A stretch of 64,000 bases of DNA from Devosia sp. ZB163 (GCF_028613635.1 NZ_JAQRMY010000001.1:105778-169777), one strand, 5' to 3'; counted from the stretch's first letter, positions 54,055-63,085 are shown. Numbers and translations: made by a program. The notes: generated by a model from the sequence alone, not told the origin.

Positions 54055-55866
54055 CTACTCGGCCGCCTCGAGCCCCTTGATCAGCTCGAGCGCCTGGCGC
54101 TCGAACAGGCGGCGGTAGATGCCTTCCGCCCGCTTGACCAGTTGCTCGTGCGTACCCTCCTCGACGATCCGGCCATCATCGAACACCAGCAGGCGGTCGA
54201 GGGCGCGGACTGTCGAAAGCCGGTGGGCGATGACGATGGTGGTACGGCCCACCATCAGCCGCTCCATCGCCTCCTGGATCAGCTGCTCGCTCTCGCTGTC
54301 GAGGCTCGAGGTCGCCTCGTCGAGGATGAGCACCTTCGCATCGGACAGGAACGCCCGGGCGATGGCGACGCGCTGCCGCTCGCCGCCCGACAGCTTGATG
54401 CCGCGCTCGCCCACCAGCGTCTCGTAGCCCTTGGGCAGCCGCATGATGAAATCGTGGGCGTTGGCGAGCTTGGCCGACGCCTCGATTTCGGCCCGGCTGG
54501 CGCCCGGCTTGCCATAGGCGATGTTCTCGGCCAGCGAGCGGTGGAACAGCACCGGCTCCTGCTGGACGATGGCGATCTGCTGGCGCAGCGAGGCCTGCTG
54601 CACGTCGCGGATGTCGACGCCGTCGATGGCGATCCGGCCGCCGGTCACGTCGTGCAGCCGCTGGATCAGCTTGACGAAGGTCGTCTTGCCCGAGCCCGAA
54701 TGCCCAACGAGACCAACCTTCTGGCCGGGCGGGATGGTGACGTCGAGATCGGTGTAGAGCGGCTCGAGGTGCGGACCATAGTGGAAGTCGACATGTTCGA
54801 ACCGGATGCCGCCCTCCTTGACGGTGAACGGCTTGGCGCCCGGCTTGTCCTCGATGCCGAGCTTCTGGTCGTTGAGCCCGACCAGTTCTTCCATGTCGTT
54901 CACCGCGCGCTGCAGGTTGCGCACGTGCTGGCCGATGTCCCTGAGGTAACCCTGGAGGACCAGGAACGTGGTGATGACGAAGGTGACGTCACCGGCAGAA
55001 GCCGACCCGTTTGCCCACAGCATCAGGCCCGAGCCGATGATGACGCAGCGCAGCACCCACAGCATCGCGTTCTGGACGGTGCCGTTGAACGTTCCCCGGT
55101 TCCAGGTCCGCGACGTGCGCTTGCGCCACTTGTCGACGACGAGGCGCAGGCGGCTCTCCTCGCGATCCTCGGCGCCGAAGCCCTTGACCACGATATTGCA
55201 CGAGATGGCGTCGGCCAGCGCCCCGCCCATCCTCGTGTCCCAGGCATTGGCGAGGCTGGCCGCCGGCGCCACCCACAGTGTAGAGAGGCTGACTGTCACC
55301 GCGATGTAGATGAGCGAGCCGATGCCGACGACCAGCCCCATTACCGGCCAGAACAGGCTCAGCATGATGGTCGATCCGATGAGCATCACCAGCGAGGGAA
55401 AGAGCGCCATCAGCAGCACGTCGTTGAGGCTGTCGAGCGCCCACATGCCCCGCGTGATCTTGCGCACGGTCGAGCCGGCAAAGGCATTGGCATGCCAGTC
55501 CGACGAGAACCGCTGGACGCGGTGGAACGCGTCCTGGGCAATGTCGCTCATCCTCCTCAGCGTCAGTGCGATGATCTGCTGGAAGGCGAACTGACGCAGG
55601 ATCACCGATCCGGCCCCCAGCGCCACGATGGCGAAGAAGGCCGTCATCGCCGCGTTCCAGGCGACTTCGTTGCTCGCTGCCCCCGTCGCCACCGCCTCGA
55701 CCAGCCGGCCGGCGAAATAGGGGGTGAGGATATCGGCAACCGTCTCGGTGAAGAACAGCCCGACAATCAGCGCGACGCGCCTGGGCTGCTTGCGCCAGTG
55801 TCCGGCGGTAAAGCCCAGCACCTTGGCATAGGCCTGCCCGCGCAGGTTGGATGTGGTGGAAGCCAT
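54055..55866 (-). CDS. ABC exporter (fused membrane and ATPase domains)
   Basis: The 603-residue half-transporter has an N-terminal six-helix domain (residues about 25-335) and a C-terminal ATPase with Walker A GHSGSGKTTFVKL, signature IKLSGGERQRVAIARAFL, Walker B VLILDEATSSLD and the switch His in IAHRLSTV. It works as a homo- or heterodimer to export lipids, drugs or peptides. The ATG at 55866 fits the family; the frame to 55920 is possible but less likely. The cargo is unknown. Confidence 0.95.
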   Translation of the reverse strand: MASTTSNLRGQAYAKVLGFTAGHWRKQPRRVALIVGLFFTETVADILTPYFAGRLVEAVATGAASNEVAWNAAMTAFFAIVALGAGSVILRQFAFQQIIALTLRRMSDIAQDAFHRVQRFSSDWHANAFAGSTVRKITRGMWALDSLNDVLLMALFPSLVMLIGSTIMLSLFWPVMGLVVGIGSLIYIAVTVSLSTLWVAPAASLANAWDTRMGGALADAISCNIVVKGFGAEDREESRLRLVVDKWRKRTSRTWNRGTFNGTVQNAMLWVLRCVIIGSGLMLWANGSASAGDVTFVITTFLVLQGYLRDIGQHVRNLQRAVNDMEELVGLNDQKLGIEDKPGAKPFTVKEGGIRFEHVDFHYGPHLEPLYTDLDVTIPPGQKVGLVGHSGSGKTTFVKLIQRLHDVTGGRIAIDGVDIRDVQQASLRQQIAIVQQEPVLFHRSLAENIAYGKPGASRAEIEASAKLANAHDFIMRLPKGYETLVGERGIKLSGGERQRVAIARAFLSDAKVLILDEATSSLDSESEQLIQEAMERLMVGRTTIVIAHRLSTVRALDRLLVFDDGRIVEEGTHEQLVKRAEGIYRRLFERQALELIKGLEAAE

Positions 55867-56107
55867 GTCGATTGTCCGGCGACTGCAGAAGGCAGCCAAC
55901 CGGTCCCGGTCTGAAAACAAATCTGGAAGAATGAAGCCGGGCTGTCCCCGGCGGCGGGCTGGGTCCGTGGCGGACCGCGGGCTACCTAACGGTGGTAGCC
56001 GCTGGCTTGCCCAGCGAGGCGAGGTCGAAATGCTGTCATGTCGCGCCTCCCTGGCTGCAGTCGAGAGCTGTCAGTCATAGAGGGGTTTGGGTGGCGCGGC
56101 AAGCCCG
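55867..56107. other. Intergenic region between the ABC exporter and the Amt-linked small ORF
   Basis: These 241 bp hold the exporter's promoter on the minus strand. No gene or strong repeat is recognised; short frames crossing it have no ribosome-binding site. Confidence 0.4.
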
Positions 56108-56206
56108 CTAGAGCGCGGCCGCAATAGCCATCGGCGCCAATACGAAGAGAATAATCAAGGCGATCGACGGGAAGTCGACGAACTTTGCCTTGTCCTTGAG
56201 CGACAT
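56108..56206 (-). CDS. Putative 32-aa single-span membrane peptide downstream of the second amt gene
   Basis: The ATG at 56206 reads MSLKDKAKFVDFPS, then one hydrophobic helix (IALIILFVLAPMAIAAAL) and a stop. A basic, soluble N-terminus followed by a single span is typical of small regulatory membrane proteins. The ribosome-binding site GGAAGGAGAG is very strong but lies inside the stem of the hairpin at 56207-56254. It is 56 bp after the amt stop on the same strand, so co-transcription is likely. No family is recognised. Confidence 0.6.
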   Translation of the reverse strand: MSLKDKAKFVDFPSIALIILFVLAPMAIAAAL

Positions 56207-56254
56207 GGAACTCTCCTTCCGCCCTCAGAAACGCTGGGCGGAAGGAGACGTTCC
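56207..56254 (-). promoter_or_regulatory. 18-bp hairpin that encloses the ribosome-binding site of the 32-aa ORF
   Basis: GGAACTCTCCTTCCGCCC (56207-56224) pairs with GGGCGGAAGGAGACGTTCC (56236-56254) with only a one-base bulge and an 11-base loop. On the minus-strand mRNA the 3' arm contains the GGAAGGAGAG site immediately before the ATG. The structure should therefore block translation unless opened. Confidence 0.8.
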
Positions 56255-56262
56255 GTTGCCGC

Positions 56263-57465
56263 TCAGAACTCCGGTTCGGCCCCGATCGAGTGGATCGAGA
56301 GGTCAGCGCCGCGACGTTGCTGCTCGTCCCCGAGGCGGATGCCGAAGAGCCGGTTGGTTGCGTAGTAGAGTGCATAGCCGGCGACGAAGGCGAAGGCCGA
56401 GACCGCCAGCGAGCCGACGAGCTGGCCCAGGGGGCTGACCCCACCCATGCCGCCGAGTGCCTCGAGGCCGAGCACGCCGGCAGCCACCCCGCCCCACAGG
56501 CCGCACAGCCCATGCAGCGGCCAGACGCCGAGAACGTCGTCGACCTTGAGCTTCTCCTGCGTCCAGATGAAGCCCCTGACGAAGATCACGCCCGCCACGC
56601 CGCCAACGACGAGCGCCGCGATCGGATGATAGAGGTCCGAGCCCGCGCATACGGCGACGAGGCCCGCCAGCGCCCCGTTGTGGGTGAAGCCGGGGTCGCT
56701 GCGTCCAACAACGACCGCGGCGATGATGCCGCCAACCATGGCCATCAGCGAGTTGATGGCAACGAGCCCCGAGACCCCCGCCACCGTTTGCGCCGACATG
56801 ACGTTGAAGCCGAACCAGCCGATGCAGAGCAGCCACGTGCCGAGCGCCAGCCACGGGATCGAGGACGGCGGGAACGGCCGGCCGTTCGGCCCGTAGCGTC
56901 CGGTGCGCGCACCGATCCGCAGCACCGCCGCGAGTGCCAGCCAGCCGCCCAGCGCATGCACCTGGATCGAACCGGCGAAATCGTGGAAGCGGGCCCCGAA
57001 GGTCGCCTCGAACCAGGCCTGTATGCCGTAGTTTCCGTTCCACACGATGCCTTCTGAGAACGGGTAGATCAGCCCTACGATCACCGCCGCCGAGAAGACC
57101 TGCGGCCAGAACCTTGCCCGCTCGGCGATGCCGCCCGAGATGATCGCCGGCACGGCGGCGGCAAAGGTCGCCAGAAAGAAGAACTTCACAAGACTGAAGC
57201 CCTGCGGCGCGAAACCGGCACCGCCACCCGACAGCGTCGCCGCATCGTGCAGGAACGTGACGCCATAGGCGATCGTGTAGCCGATTGCGAAATAGGCCAG
57301 CGTCGAGAAGGCGAAGTCGACAAGGATCTTCACCAGGGCATTGACCTGGTTCTTGCCACGCACCGTCCCCATTTCGAGGAAGGCGAAGCCGCCATGCATG
57401 GCGAAAACGAGAATGGCACCGACGAGCACGAAGAACACGTCGAGTCCGGCATTGGACTCCGTCAT
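56263..57465 (-). CDS. Second ammonium transporter (Amt family, no signal peptide)
   Basis: The 400-residue membrane protein has the Amt order: GGFAFLEMGTVRGKN, the periplasmic Asp and first pore His in HDFAGSIQVHALGG, WFGFNVMSAQT, and the second pore His in WPLHGLCGLWGGV. Unlike the 57961 protein it lacks a cleavable leader and differs widely in sequence, so it is an old paralogue. GGGAGG decides the start at MTESNAGLDV. A sigma-54-type promoter lies at 57521-57536. It may act as a transporter or sensor. Confidence 0.92.
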   Translation of the reverse strand: MTESNAGLDVFFVLVGAILVFAMHGGFAFLEMGTVRGKNQVNALVKILVDFAFSTLAYFAIGYTIAYGVTFLHDAATLSGGGAGFAPQGFSLVKFFFLATFAAAVPAIISGGIAERARFWPQVFSAAVIVGLIYPFSEGIVWNGNYGIQAWFEATFGARFHDFAGSIQVHALGGWLALAAVLRIGARTGRYGPNGRPFPPSSIPWLALGTWLLCIGWFGFNVMSAQTVAGVSGLVAINSLMAMVGGIIAAVVVGRSDPGFTHNGALAGLVAVCAGSDLYHPIAALVVGGVAGVIFVRGFIWTQEKLKVDDVLGVWPLHGLCGLWGGVAAGVLGLEALGGMGGVSPLGQLVGSLAVSAFAFVAGYALYYATNRLFGIRLGDEQQRRGADLSIHSIGAEPEF

Positions 57466-57960
57466 CTGAGACCTCCCAAAAGACCCGGCTCGCATCCGGG
57501 GTTATTCAGAAGGCAACACAATCAAGCCGCGTGCCATCCCGGGGGATGCCGGATCAGTCAATCAGATCAACTGGTTGAATGAATCGGACAAATATCGACC
57601 GCGCCGCGGGAAGCGACGTGCCTACCAAATGGGCGATCAACGGCCAACTGCTGCCCATGAATCAGGCAGACGCGGGTCGTCTGGCGGGACGTCCGGGCCC
57701 GTTGCCGGGCATCGGTCCGTTGATCGGGGTGTGCAGCCCACGCATTTGCGAGTGGGAAGCCTCTGTGGCGGGCCAAGAGGTACGCAGGCTGCACGCCGCG
57801 ATCAGCGGCAGGAGGAGCGTCTTCAAGGAAAAGTTGCAGACTTTTCCGGTTCGAAGGCGCGACCAACCGAAGGCGACGAGATCGGAGAGCCAGGCAGGCC
57901 CGGCTCCCCGGAGTTTGGCGCGGGACGGAGGGGAGGAGATCCCCGCCCCACGCCATTCGC
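57466..57960. other. Intergenic region between the two amt genes
   Basis: About 495 bp without a convincing gene. The part near 57521 holds the sigma-54-type promoter of the second amt gene, and an imperfect dyad TCAATCAG-atcaa-CTGGTTGA lies at 57558-57578 just upstream of it. A 157-codon plus-strand frame here overlaps the end of amtB and has no family resemblance. Confidence 0.55.
57521..57536 (-). promoter_or_regulatory. Sigma-54-type promoter of the second amt gene
   Basis: Read on the minus strand: TGGCACGCGGCTTGAT. The -24 block TGGCACG and the spacing to TTG are those of RpoN promoters; the -12 C is replaced by A. Transcription would start about 45 bases before the ATG at 57465. The glnK-amtB promoter has the same element. 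Confidence 0.75.
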
Positions 57961-59328
57961 TTAGTTGTAGGCGCGCTCGCCGTGGCTCGAGAGGTCGAGG
58001 CCATCGCTCTCGGCCGACTCGGAGACACGGGCGCCACCGAACACGGCCTTGACGATCAGCATGGCGATCAGCGCAACCACGGCCGACCAGACGATGGCGA
58101 TACCGACGCCGGTCAGCTGCTTGATGAACTGGCCCCACATCTCGTAGTCGGGCAGCGGGTAGCCGCCGAACGACGGGTTGGCGACGAAGGCGGTGCCCAG
58201 CGCGCCGACGATGCCGCCGACGCCATGGATGCCGAACACGTCGAGCGAGTCGTCGTACTTGAACATCGGCTTCAGCGTCACGACGGCCCACAGGCAGACC
58301 ACGCCGGCAATGGCGCCGAGGATGATCGCACCGACCGTACCGGCGAAACCGGCGGCCGGGGTGATGGCGACGAGGCCGGCAACCGCACCCGAGGCAAAGC
58401 CGAGGAGCGAGGCATGACCGCGGGTGAACTTCTCAGCCACACCCCATGCAAGGGCCGCGGCGGCCGGAGCAGTGATGGTGTTGAGGAAGGCCTGGGCGGT
58501 CAGGCCGTTGGCTTCGAGGTTCGAACCTGCGTTGAAGCCGAACCAGCCGAACCAGAGCAGGCCCGTACCGATGAACACGAAGGTCAGGTTGTGCGGCGGA
58601 ATGGGTTCCTTGAGGAAGCCGGTGCGCGGCCCGAGGACGATCGCGGCGACGAGAGCGGCGACACCCGAGTTGATGTGCACCACGGTACCACCGGCGAAGT
58701 CATAGGCGCCGAGGTTGAACAGGTAGCCCGTGCCGGCCCAGACCATGTGGGCGATCGGCAGGTACGAGAAGGTGAACCAGATCGCGAGGAACAGCATCAC
58801 GGCACCGAACTTCATCCGCTCGGCGATACCGCCGACGATGAGGGTGGTGGTGATGCAGGCGAAGGTGAGCTGGAACACCACGAACACCAGTTCGGGCAGC
58901 TGGAAGCCGGCCGAGAAGGTGGCGGCGGTCGACTCGATCGTCACGCCCGAGAGGAACAGCTTGTTGAAGTCGCCGATGATGGCGGAAAGACCGCCCTCCG
59001 CGCCGCCGAAGGCCAGCGAGTAGCCGTAGGCGACCCAGAGCAGCGCGATCATGGCGACGCCACCGAGCACCTGGCTGAAGATCGAGAGCACGTTCTTGGC
59101 GCGCACGAGGCCACCGTAGAACAGGGCGAGGCCCGGCACGATCATCACGAAGACGACCATGGTCGAGACCAGCATCCAGGCGGTATCGCCCTTGTCGATG
59201 ACCGGGACGACTTCTGCGACGACCTCAGCCGCCGGAGCGGCCGCTTCCTGCGCAAAGGCGGGCAGTGCGAGAGCCAGCGAGGCCAATGCCGCAGCCCCCA
59301 GTACTTTTGACATTTTCACGTCTGTCAT
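57961..59328 (-). CDS. amtB: Ammonium transporter AmtB
   Basis: The 455-residue protein has a leader peptide (VLGAAALASLALALPAFAQ) and an Ala/Val-rich linker. Eleven membrane helices follow, with GGLVRAKNVLSIFSQ, the Asp and pore His in YDFAGGTVVHINSG and the second pore His in VFGIHGVGGIVGALGT. It conducts ammonium into the cell as a trimer gated by GlnK. It lies 26 bp after glnK on the same strand. GGAGAA precedes the ATG at 59328. Confidence 0.97.
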   Translation of the reverse strand: MTDVKMSKVLGAAALASLALALPAFAQEAAAPAAEVVAEVVPVIDKGDTAWMLVSTMVVFVMIVPGLALFYGGLVRAKNVLSIFSQVLGGVAMIALLWVAYGYSLAFGGAEGGLSAIIGDFNKLFLSGVTIESTAATFSAGFQLPELVFVVFQLTFACITTTLIVGGIAERMKFGAVMLFLAIWFTFSYLPIAHMVWAGTGYLFNLGAYDFAGGTVVHINSGVAALVAAIVLGPRTGFLKEPIPPHNLTFVFIGTGLLWFGWFGFNAGSNLEANGLTAQAFLNTITAPAAAALAWGVAEKFTRGHASLLGFASGAVAGLVAITPAAGFAGTVGAIILGAIAGVVCLWAVVTLKPMFKYDDSLDVFGIHGVGGIVGALGTAFVANPSFGGYPLPDYEMWGQFIKQLTGVGIAIVWSAVVALIAMLIVKAVFGGARVSESAESDGLDLSSHGERAYN

Positions 59329-59354
59329 TGTTGTTTCTCCGAATGATTGCGGCA

Positions 59355-59693
59355 TCAGAGCGCGGCCGCGCCGGTTTCGCCGGTGCGGATGCGGGTAACG
59401 GCCAGGAGGTCCAGGACGAAAATCTTGCCGTCGCCGATGCGGCCCGTCTGGGCGCTCTCGCGGATGGCCGAGACGATGGCGTCGGACTGGGCATCGTCCA
59501 CGGCGATCTCGATCTTCAGCTTGGGCAGGAAGTGCACGGCGTATTCGGTGCCGCGGTAGATTTCGGAATGACCCTTCTGCCGGCCATAGCCTTTGACTTC
59601 GGTCACGGTCATGCCGTGCACGTCGAGCGAGTTGAGGGCCTGCCGGACCTCCTCCAGACGCGACGGTTTGATGATTGCGATCACCAGCTTCAT
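59355..59693 (-). CDS. glnK: Nitrogen regulatory PII protein GlnK
   Basis: The 112-residue PII protein has MKLVIAIIKPSRLEEVRQAL, the T-loop KGYGRQKGHSEIYRGTEY with Tyr51 at the uridylylation position, and the C-terminal GRIGDGKIFVLDL. It senses 2-oxoglutarate, ATP/ADP and glutamine state and closes AmtB. The start at 59693 follows AAAGGGG. It is the first gene of the glnK-amtB operon under a sigma-54-type promoter. Confidence 0.97.
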   Translation of the reverse strand: MKLVIAIIKPSRLEEVRQALNSLDVHGMTVTEVKGYGRQKGHSEIYRGTEYAVHFLPKLKIEIAVDDAQSDAIVSAIRESAQTGRIGDGKIFVLDLLAVTRIRTGETGAAAL

Positions 59694-59749
59694 GGATGCC
59701 CCTTTCAACACGTGGGTTTTTGACGGTCTCCCAATCGGCTCTTTCAGAC

Positions 59750-59765
59750 TCAAGTCGCGTGCCAA
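59750..59765 (-). promoter_or_regulatory. Sigma-54-type promoter of glnK-amtB
   Basis: On the minus strand the site reads TTGGCACGCGACTTGA, the RpoN -24/-12 pattern with A instead of C at -12. The predicted transcription start lies about 45 bases before glnK. It matches the second amt promoter at 14 of 15 shared positions. Confidence 0.8.
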
Positions 59766-59826
59766 ACTGCTGCCGCTATCGACAAGTTTATGATTTTCTT
59801 GAAGAATTCTGCATGTGCGTCAGTCT

Positions 59827-59846
59827 GACTGCCCTATGAGGCAGTC
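59827..59846. promoter_or_regulatory. Inverted repeat GACTGCC-ctatga-GGCAGTC upstream of glnK
   Basis: A perfect 7-bp inverted repeat with a 6-base spacer lies 70-90 bp upstream of the sigma-54 element, in the window where enhancer proteins bind. It does not look like the NtrC consensus GCACC-N5-GGTGC, so its owner is unclear. It also lies upstream of the divergent UbiH-type gene. Confidence 0.4.
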
Positions 59847-59984
59847 TGCGTCCCACTGCACTGCACACTGTTTAGGCAAAACTGCTCAATATGGTGATGT
59901 TTTGTGCAGCAGCTTGCGACGCCGCGCGCCCTTGCGCCGCCCTCGGCAGCGCGCGACAAAGCCCCCACCAACGCGGAGAACGCC

Positions 59985-61202
59985 ATGAACGGGGCCAGCT
60001 TTGACATCGCGATCGTGGGGGGCGGCCCTGTCGGCCTCACCATGGCCGTGGCGCTCGGCCGCTCGATGAAGGGCCTCAGGATCGCGCTCATCGACCGCCG
60101 CCCCTTCTCCGTGCCACGGGATCAGCGTGCTTCGGCCATCGCCGCAGGCGTGCGCCGCATCTTCGTGGAACTCGGCGTCTGGACCGGCATGGCCATCGGC
60201 GCCGAGCCCGTCAGGCAGATGAAGATTACCGATTCCGGCACCGGCGACATCTCGCGCCCGCTCTTTCTCCGCTTCGATGGCGATGTCGCGCCGGGCGAGC
60301 CCTTCGCCCATCTCGTGCCCAACCAGCTCGTGGCCGAGACCCTGCTCGGCGCCCTGGGCCCCGATGTCGAGATCATCGCCCCGGCCGAGATCACCGGCTT
60401 CACCGCCGGGCCGGCAAGCGCACGACTCGACCTCGCCGACGGCCGTACCATCCTGGCACCACTGGTGATCGCAGCCGACGGCGCGAACTCGGCGCTGCGC
60501 CGCATGGCCGACATCGAGGTGATCGCGCACGACTACCAGCAGTCCGGCCTCGTCACGACGATCATGCATGAGCTCGACCATGAGGGGACGGCCTACGAGC
60601 ATTTCCGGCCCGCCGGCCCCTTCGCCAGCCTGCCGCTGCCGGGCAGGCGCTCGTCGCTGGTATGGACCGAAGGGCGCGCCCGCGCCGAAGAACTGAAGGC
60701 CCTGCCGCTCGAGGCGGTGGCCGAGGAGATCGAGGCCGTGATGGGCTCGACCCTGGGCAAGGTGACGCTCGAGGAAGGACTGCAATCCTTCCCGCTGCGC
60801 CTGCAGGTCGCAAAGAGCTTCACCGCGCCCCGCCTCGCCCTCATCGGCGACGCCGCGCATGTCATCCATCCGGTCGCCGGCCAGGGCCTCAATCTCGGCC
60901 TCAAGGATGTCGCGGCCCTCGCCGAGGTCGCCGTCGACGCCTTCCGCCTCGGCCTCGACCCCGGGGCGGCCGATGCACTCGAGCGCTACCAGCACTGGCG
61001 GCGCTTCGATACCGCGCTGATGAGCATGGTCACCGACGGCATGGTGCGGCTGTTCTCGAACGATGTCGCACCCGTACGCGCCCTGCGCGACCTCGGCATG
61101 GGCGTCGTCGACCGCCTGCCCCCGATCAAGGATTTCCTGATTCGCCGCGCTGCCGGCCTCGACTCGCGCGGCCCGAAGCTCCTCCGCGGCCTGCCGATCT
61201 AG
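59985..61202 (+). CDS. UbiH/UbiF/Coq6-family FAD-dependent hydroxylase (ubiquinone biosynthesis)
   Basis: The 405-residue flavoprotein has the dinucleotide motif IAIVGGGPVGLTMAVAL, the DG motif VIAADGANSALRRMA and the FAD-ribityl block LIGDAAHVIHPVAGQGLNLG. This is the class A monooxygenase family that hydroxylates the ubiquinone ring. Which position it hydroxylates is not readable. The start at MNGASFDIAI follows GCGGAGAA. Confidence 0.92.
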   Translation: MNGASFDIAIVGGGPVGLTMAVALGRSMKGLRIALIDRRPFSVPRDQRASAIAAGVRRIFVELGVWTGMAIGAEPVRQMKITDSGTGDISRPLFLRFDGDVAPGEPFAHLVPNQLVAETLLGALGPDVEIIAPAEITGFTAGPASARLDLADGRTILAPLVIAADGANSALRRMADIEVIAHDYQQSGLVTTIMHELDHEGTAYEHFRPAGPFASLPLPGRRSSLVWTEGRARAEELKALPLEAVAEEIEAVMGSTLGKVTLEEGLQSFPLRLQVAKSFTAPRLALIGDAAHVIHPVAGQGLNLGLKDVAALAEVAVDAFRLGLDPGAADALERYQHWRRFDTALMSMVTDGMVRLFSNDVAPVRALRDLGMGVVDRLPPIKDFLIRRAAGLDSRGPKLLRGLPI

Positions 61203-61206
61203 CGCG

Positions 61207-61461
61207 CTAGTTGTTCCCCGGCAGCTTGGGCAGGCTTCGGCCCATGTCGCCGGGCTCGATCTCGCGCGCCTCGTCGAGGCTGAGCATCGGCACGCCCTCG
61301 CGGATGGGGAAGGCGAGATGCGCGGCGACCGAGATGAGCTCGGTGCCGTCGACCGACAGCGACAGCCGTGTCTTGGTCAGCGGACAGACCAGCATTTCGA
61401 GCATCTTCACGTCGACGACGTGGCGCGGATTGCTGTCGGGAGGCCGCGTCGCGTCGGTCAA
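61207..61461 (-). CDS. Trm112/YcaR-family small zinc-ribbon-like protein
   Basis: The 84-residue protein has [20 protein letters not shown] and [20 protein letters not shown], the Trm112-like (UPF0434) pattern. Only one cysteine remains in the usual CPxC pair. Relatives act as partners of methyltransferases or in lipid A-related contexts; the role here is unknown. It overlaps the LON-domain gene by 4 bases. Confidence 0.88.
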   Translation of the reverse strand: MTDATRPPDSNPRHVVDVKMLEMLVCPLTKTRLSLSVDGTELISVAAHLAFPIREGVPMLSLDEAREIEPGDMGRSLPKLPGNN

Positions 61462-62123
61462 TTGAGTGGCGAGGCCCGGTTGCCGCCCTTGGCCATCTCG
61501 AACTCGGCCATCGCGATCAGCGTTTCCGCCCGCGCCTCGAGCGACTGCGCCTCGAGCAGCGCCTGCTTCTCGGCCGCGCCGTAGGGCGACACCATGCAGC
61601 AGAAGTTGACGAGGTCGGCCGTGCCGGTCTTTTCGATCTCGTCCCAGTTGAGGTCGAAATTGCCGAACTCGGCATAGTCCTTCATCATCCTGAGGAAGCG
61701 CGTCCGGTCGACGGCCTCTTCCCCGTACTCCCGGTCGAAGTCGGAGACGAAGGCCTCCGTCGAGACCATGGCGCGCCGGAACGGCGTCATGGTCGGCACT
61801 TCCTTGATCAGCTCGAAGCGGGTGAGCCCCTCGAGGATGATGAAGTAGCGCGCCTCCTCGACCTCCTCGAAATGGGTGATCCGTCCGATGGTGCCGATCT
61901 TTTCGAGCGGTGCCTCGCCCTGCGGGCTCTCCTCGGACGCGTCGAGCGGCTGGATCAGACCAATCAGCCGGTCGCCCTTGAGCGCATGGTCGACCATCTC
62001 GACATAGCGCGGTTCGAACACGTTGAGCGGCCGCCGCGCAAACGGCAGCAGCAGCGCCCCCGAAAGCGGGAACACCGGGATGCTGGCCGGAATGTCGGCT
62101 GGCGATTCGGGACGCTTCAGCAT
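61458..62123 (-). CDS. LON-substrate-binding (LON N-terminal) domain protein
   Basis: The 221-residue protein has [60 protein letters not shown] and further helices, the stand-alone PUA-like LON N-terminal domain. It lacks the protease and ATPase parts of Lon. It may bind substrates or act as an adaptor. It sits between the thioredoxin/CnoX and Trm112-like genes in one operon. Confidence 0.92.
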   Translation of the reverse strand: MLKRPESPADIPASIPVFPLSGALLLPFARRPLNVFEPRYVEMVDHALKGDRLIGLIQPLDASEESPQGEAPLEKIGTIGRITHFEEVEEARYFIILEGLTRFELIKEVPTMTPFRRAMVSTEAFVSDFDREYGEEAVDRTRFLRMMKDYAEFGNFDLNWDEIEKTGTADLVNFCCMVSPYGAAEKQALLEAQSLEARAETLIAMAEFEMAKGGNRASPLN

Positions 62124-62137
62124 GGGCGGGGAACCTC

Positions 62138-63085
62138 CTAGCTGAACAGGAGCGCCGAAAGCAGCCGGCGTCCTTTCAGGGTAGCCGGATCCTTGGGGCC
62201 CCAGGCATCGAACAGCTCGAGCAGCTTCTTGCGAGCGCCGTCCTCGTTCCAGGTCCGGTCGCGCTTCATCAGCGTCATCAGCGCCTCGGCGGCTTCGAGC
62301 CGCTTCCCCTCGGCATTGTACTTCACCGCGAGGTCGAAGCGCGCCTGGTGATCGTCGGGGTTCTTCTCGAGCTGGGCGACGGTCTCGTCCGTCTCGCTGA
62401 GGTCGGCCGCTTCACCCAGCAGCTTCAGCGACGCGAGCGTCGAGGTATAGTCATCACCCTTGCGTTCCGCTTCGGGCATCGTGTCGAGCACCGCCTGCGC
62501 CTGCTCGGAATCGCCCGCCGCGAGAAAGACCTTGGCCATGCCGACGATGGCGCCCGGATGATCCGGCTGATGCTGCAGCACCATGCCGAAGAGTTGCGCC
62601 GCCTGGTTGAGGTCACCAACCTTGAGCGCCTCCTGGGCCGCCTCCACGGCATTCTTGATCTCTTCCTCGATCGAGCCCGGGGCCGGCTGGCCGGCCGGGG
62701 CACCGGAGATCACCTTCTCGGCGAAGCGCCGGACTTCGCTCTCGGGAATGGCGCCGAGGAACGCATCGACCGGCCGGCCGCCGGCAAAGGCGAAGACGGC
62801 CGGGATCGACTGGATGCCGAGCTGCCCGGCGATCCCCGGGTTCTCGTCGATGTTGATCTTCACCAGCCGGATCTTGCCCTGCTTCTCGTTGATGACCTTT
62901 TCGAGATTGGGCGTCAGTTGCCGGCACGGCCCGCACCAGGGCGCCCAGAAGTCGACCAGCACGGGCGCTTCGAGCGAGGCGTCGATCACGTCGGCCTTGA
63001 AGGCGCGATCGGTCGAATCCTTGATCAGCGCCGCCGGCGGATTCGCGGCGGAAGTGGTGGCGGTATTGAGTTCGTTGAGCGACAT
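62138..63085 (-). CDS. Thioredoxin-domain TPR co-chaperone (CnoX/YbbN type) with a CGPC active site
   Basis: The 315-residue protein has an N-terminal thioredoxin domain (residues about 20-125, [20 protein letters not shown]) and a C-terminal TPR domain (about 145-300, [18 protein letters not shown] and later repeats). This is the CnoX/YbbN layout, a chaperone that hands substrates to GroEL. The full CxxC pair suggests redox activity, unlike the E. coli protein. It heads a three-gene operon. Confidence 0.92.
   Translation of the reverse strand: MSLNELNTATTSAANPPAALIKDSTDRAFKADVIDASLEAPVLVDFWAPWCGPCRQLTPNLEKVINEKQGKIRLVKINIDENPGIAGQLGIQSIPAVFAFAGGRPVDAFLGAIPESEVRRFAEKVISGAPAGQPAPGSIEEEIKNAVEAAQEALKVGDLNQAAQLFGMVLQHQPDHPGAIVGMAKVFLAAGDSEQAQAVLDTMPEAERKGDDYTSTLASLKLLGEAADLSETDETVAQLEKNPDDHQARFDLAVKYNAEGKRLEAAEALMTLMKRDRTWNEDGARKKLLELFDAWGPKDPATLKGRRLLSALLFS

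Noticed and set aside
57579-58052. A 157-codon plus-strand frame in the gap between the amt genes
   Set aside because: It overlaps the amtB C-terminus, has no plausible ribosome-binding site and no protein-like pattern.
59800-59930. An NtrC enhancer site upstream of glnK
   Set aside because: GCAC and GGTG fragments occur, but no pair fits GCACC-N5-GGTGC; only the unrelated GACTGCC/GGCAGTC dyad is clear.
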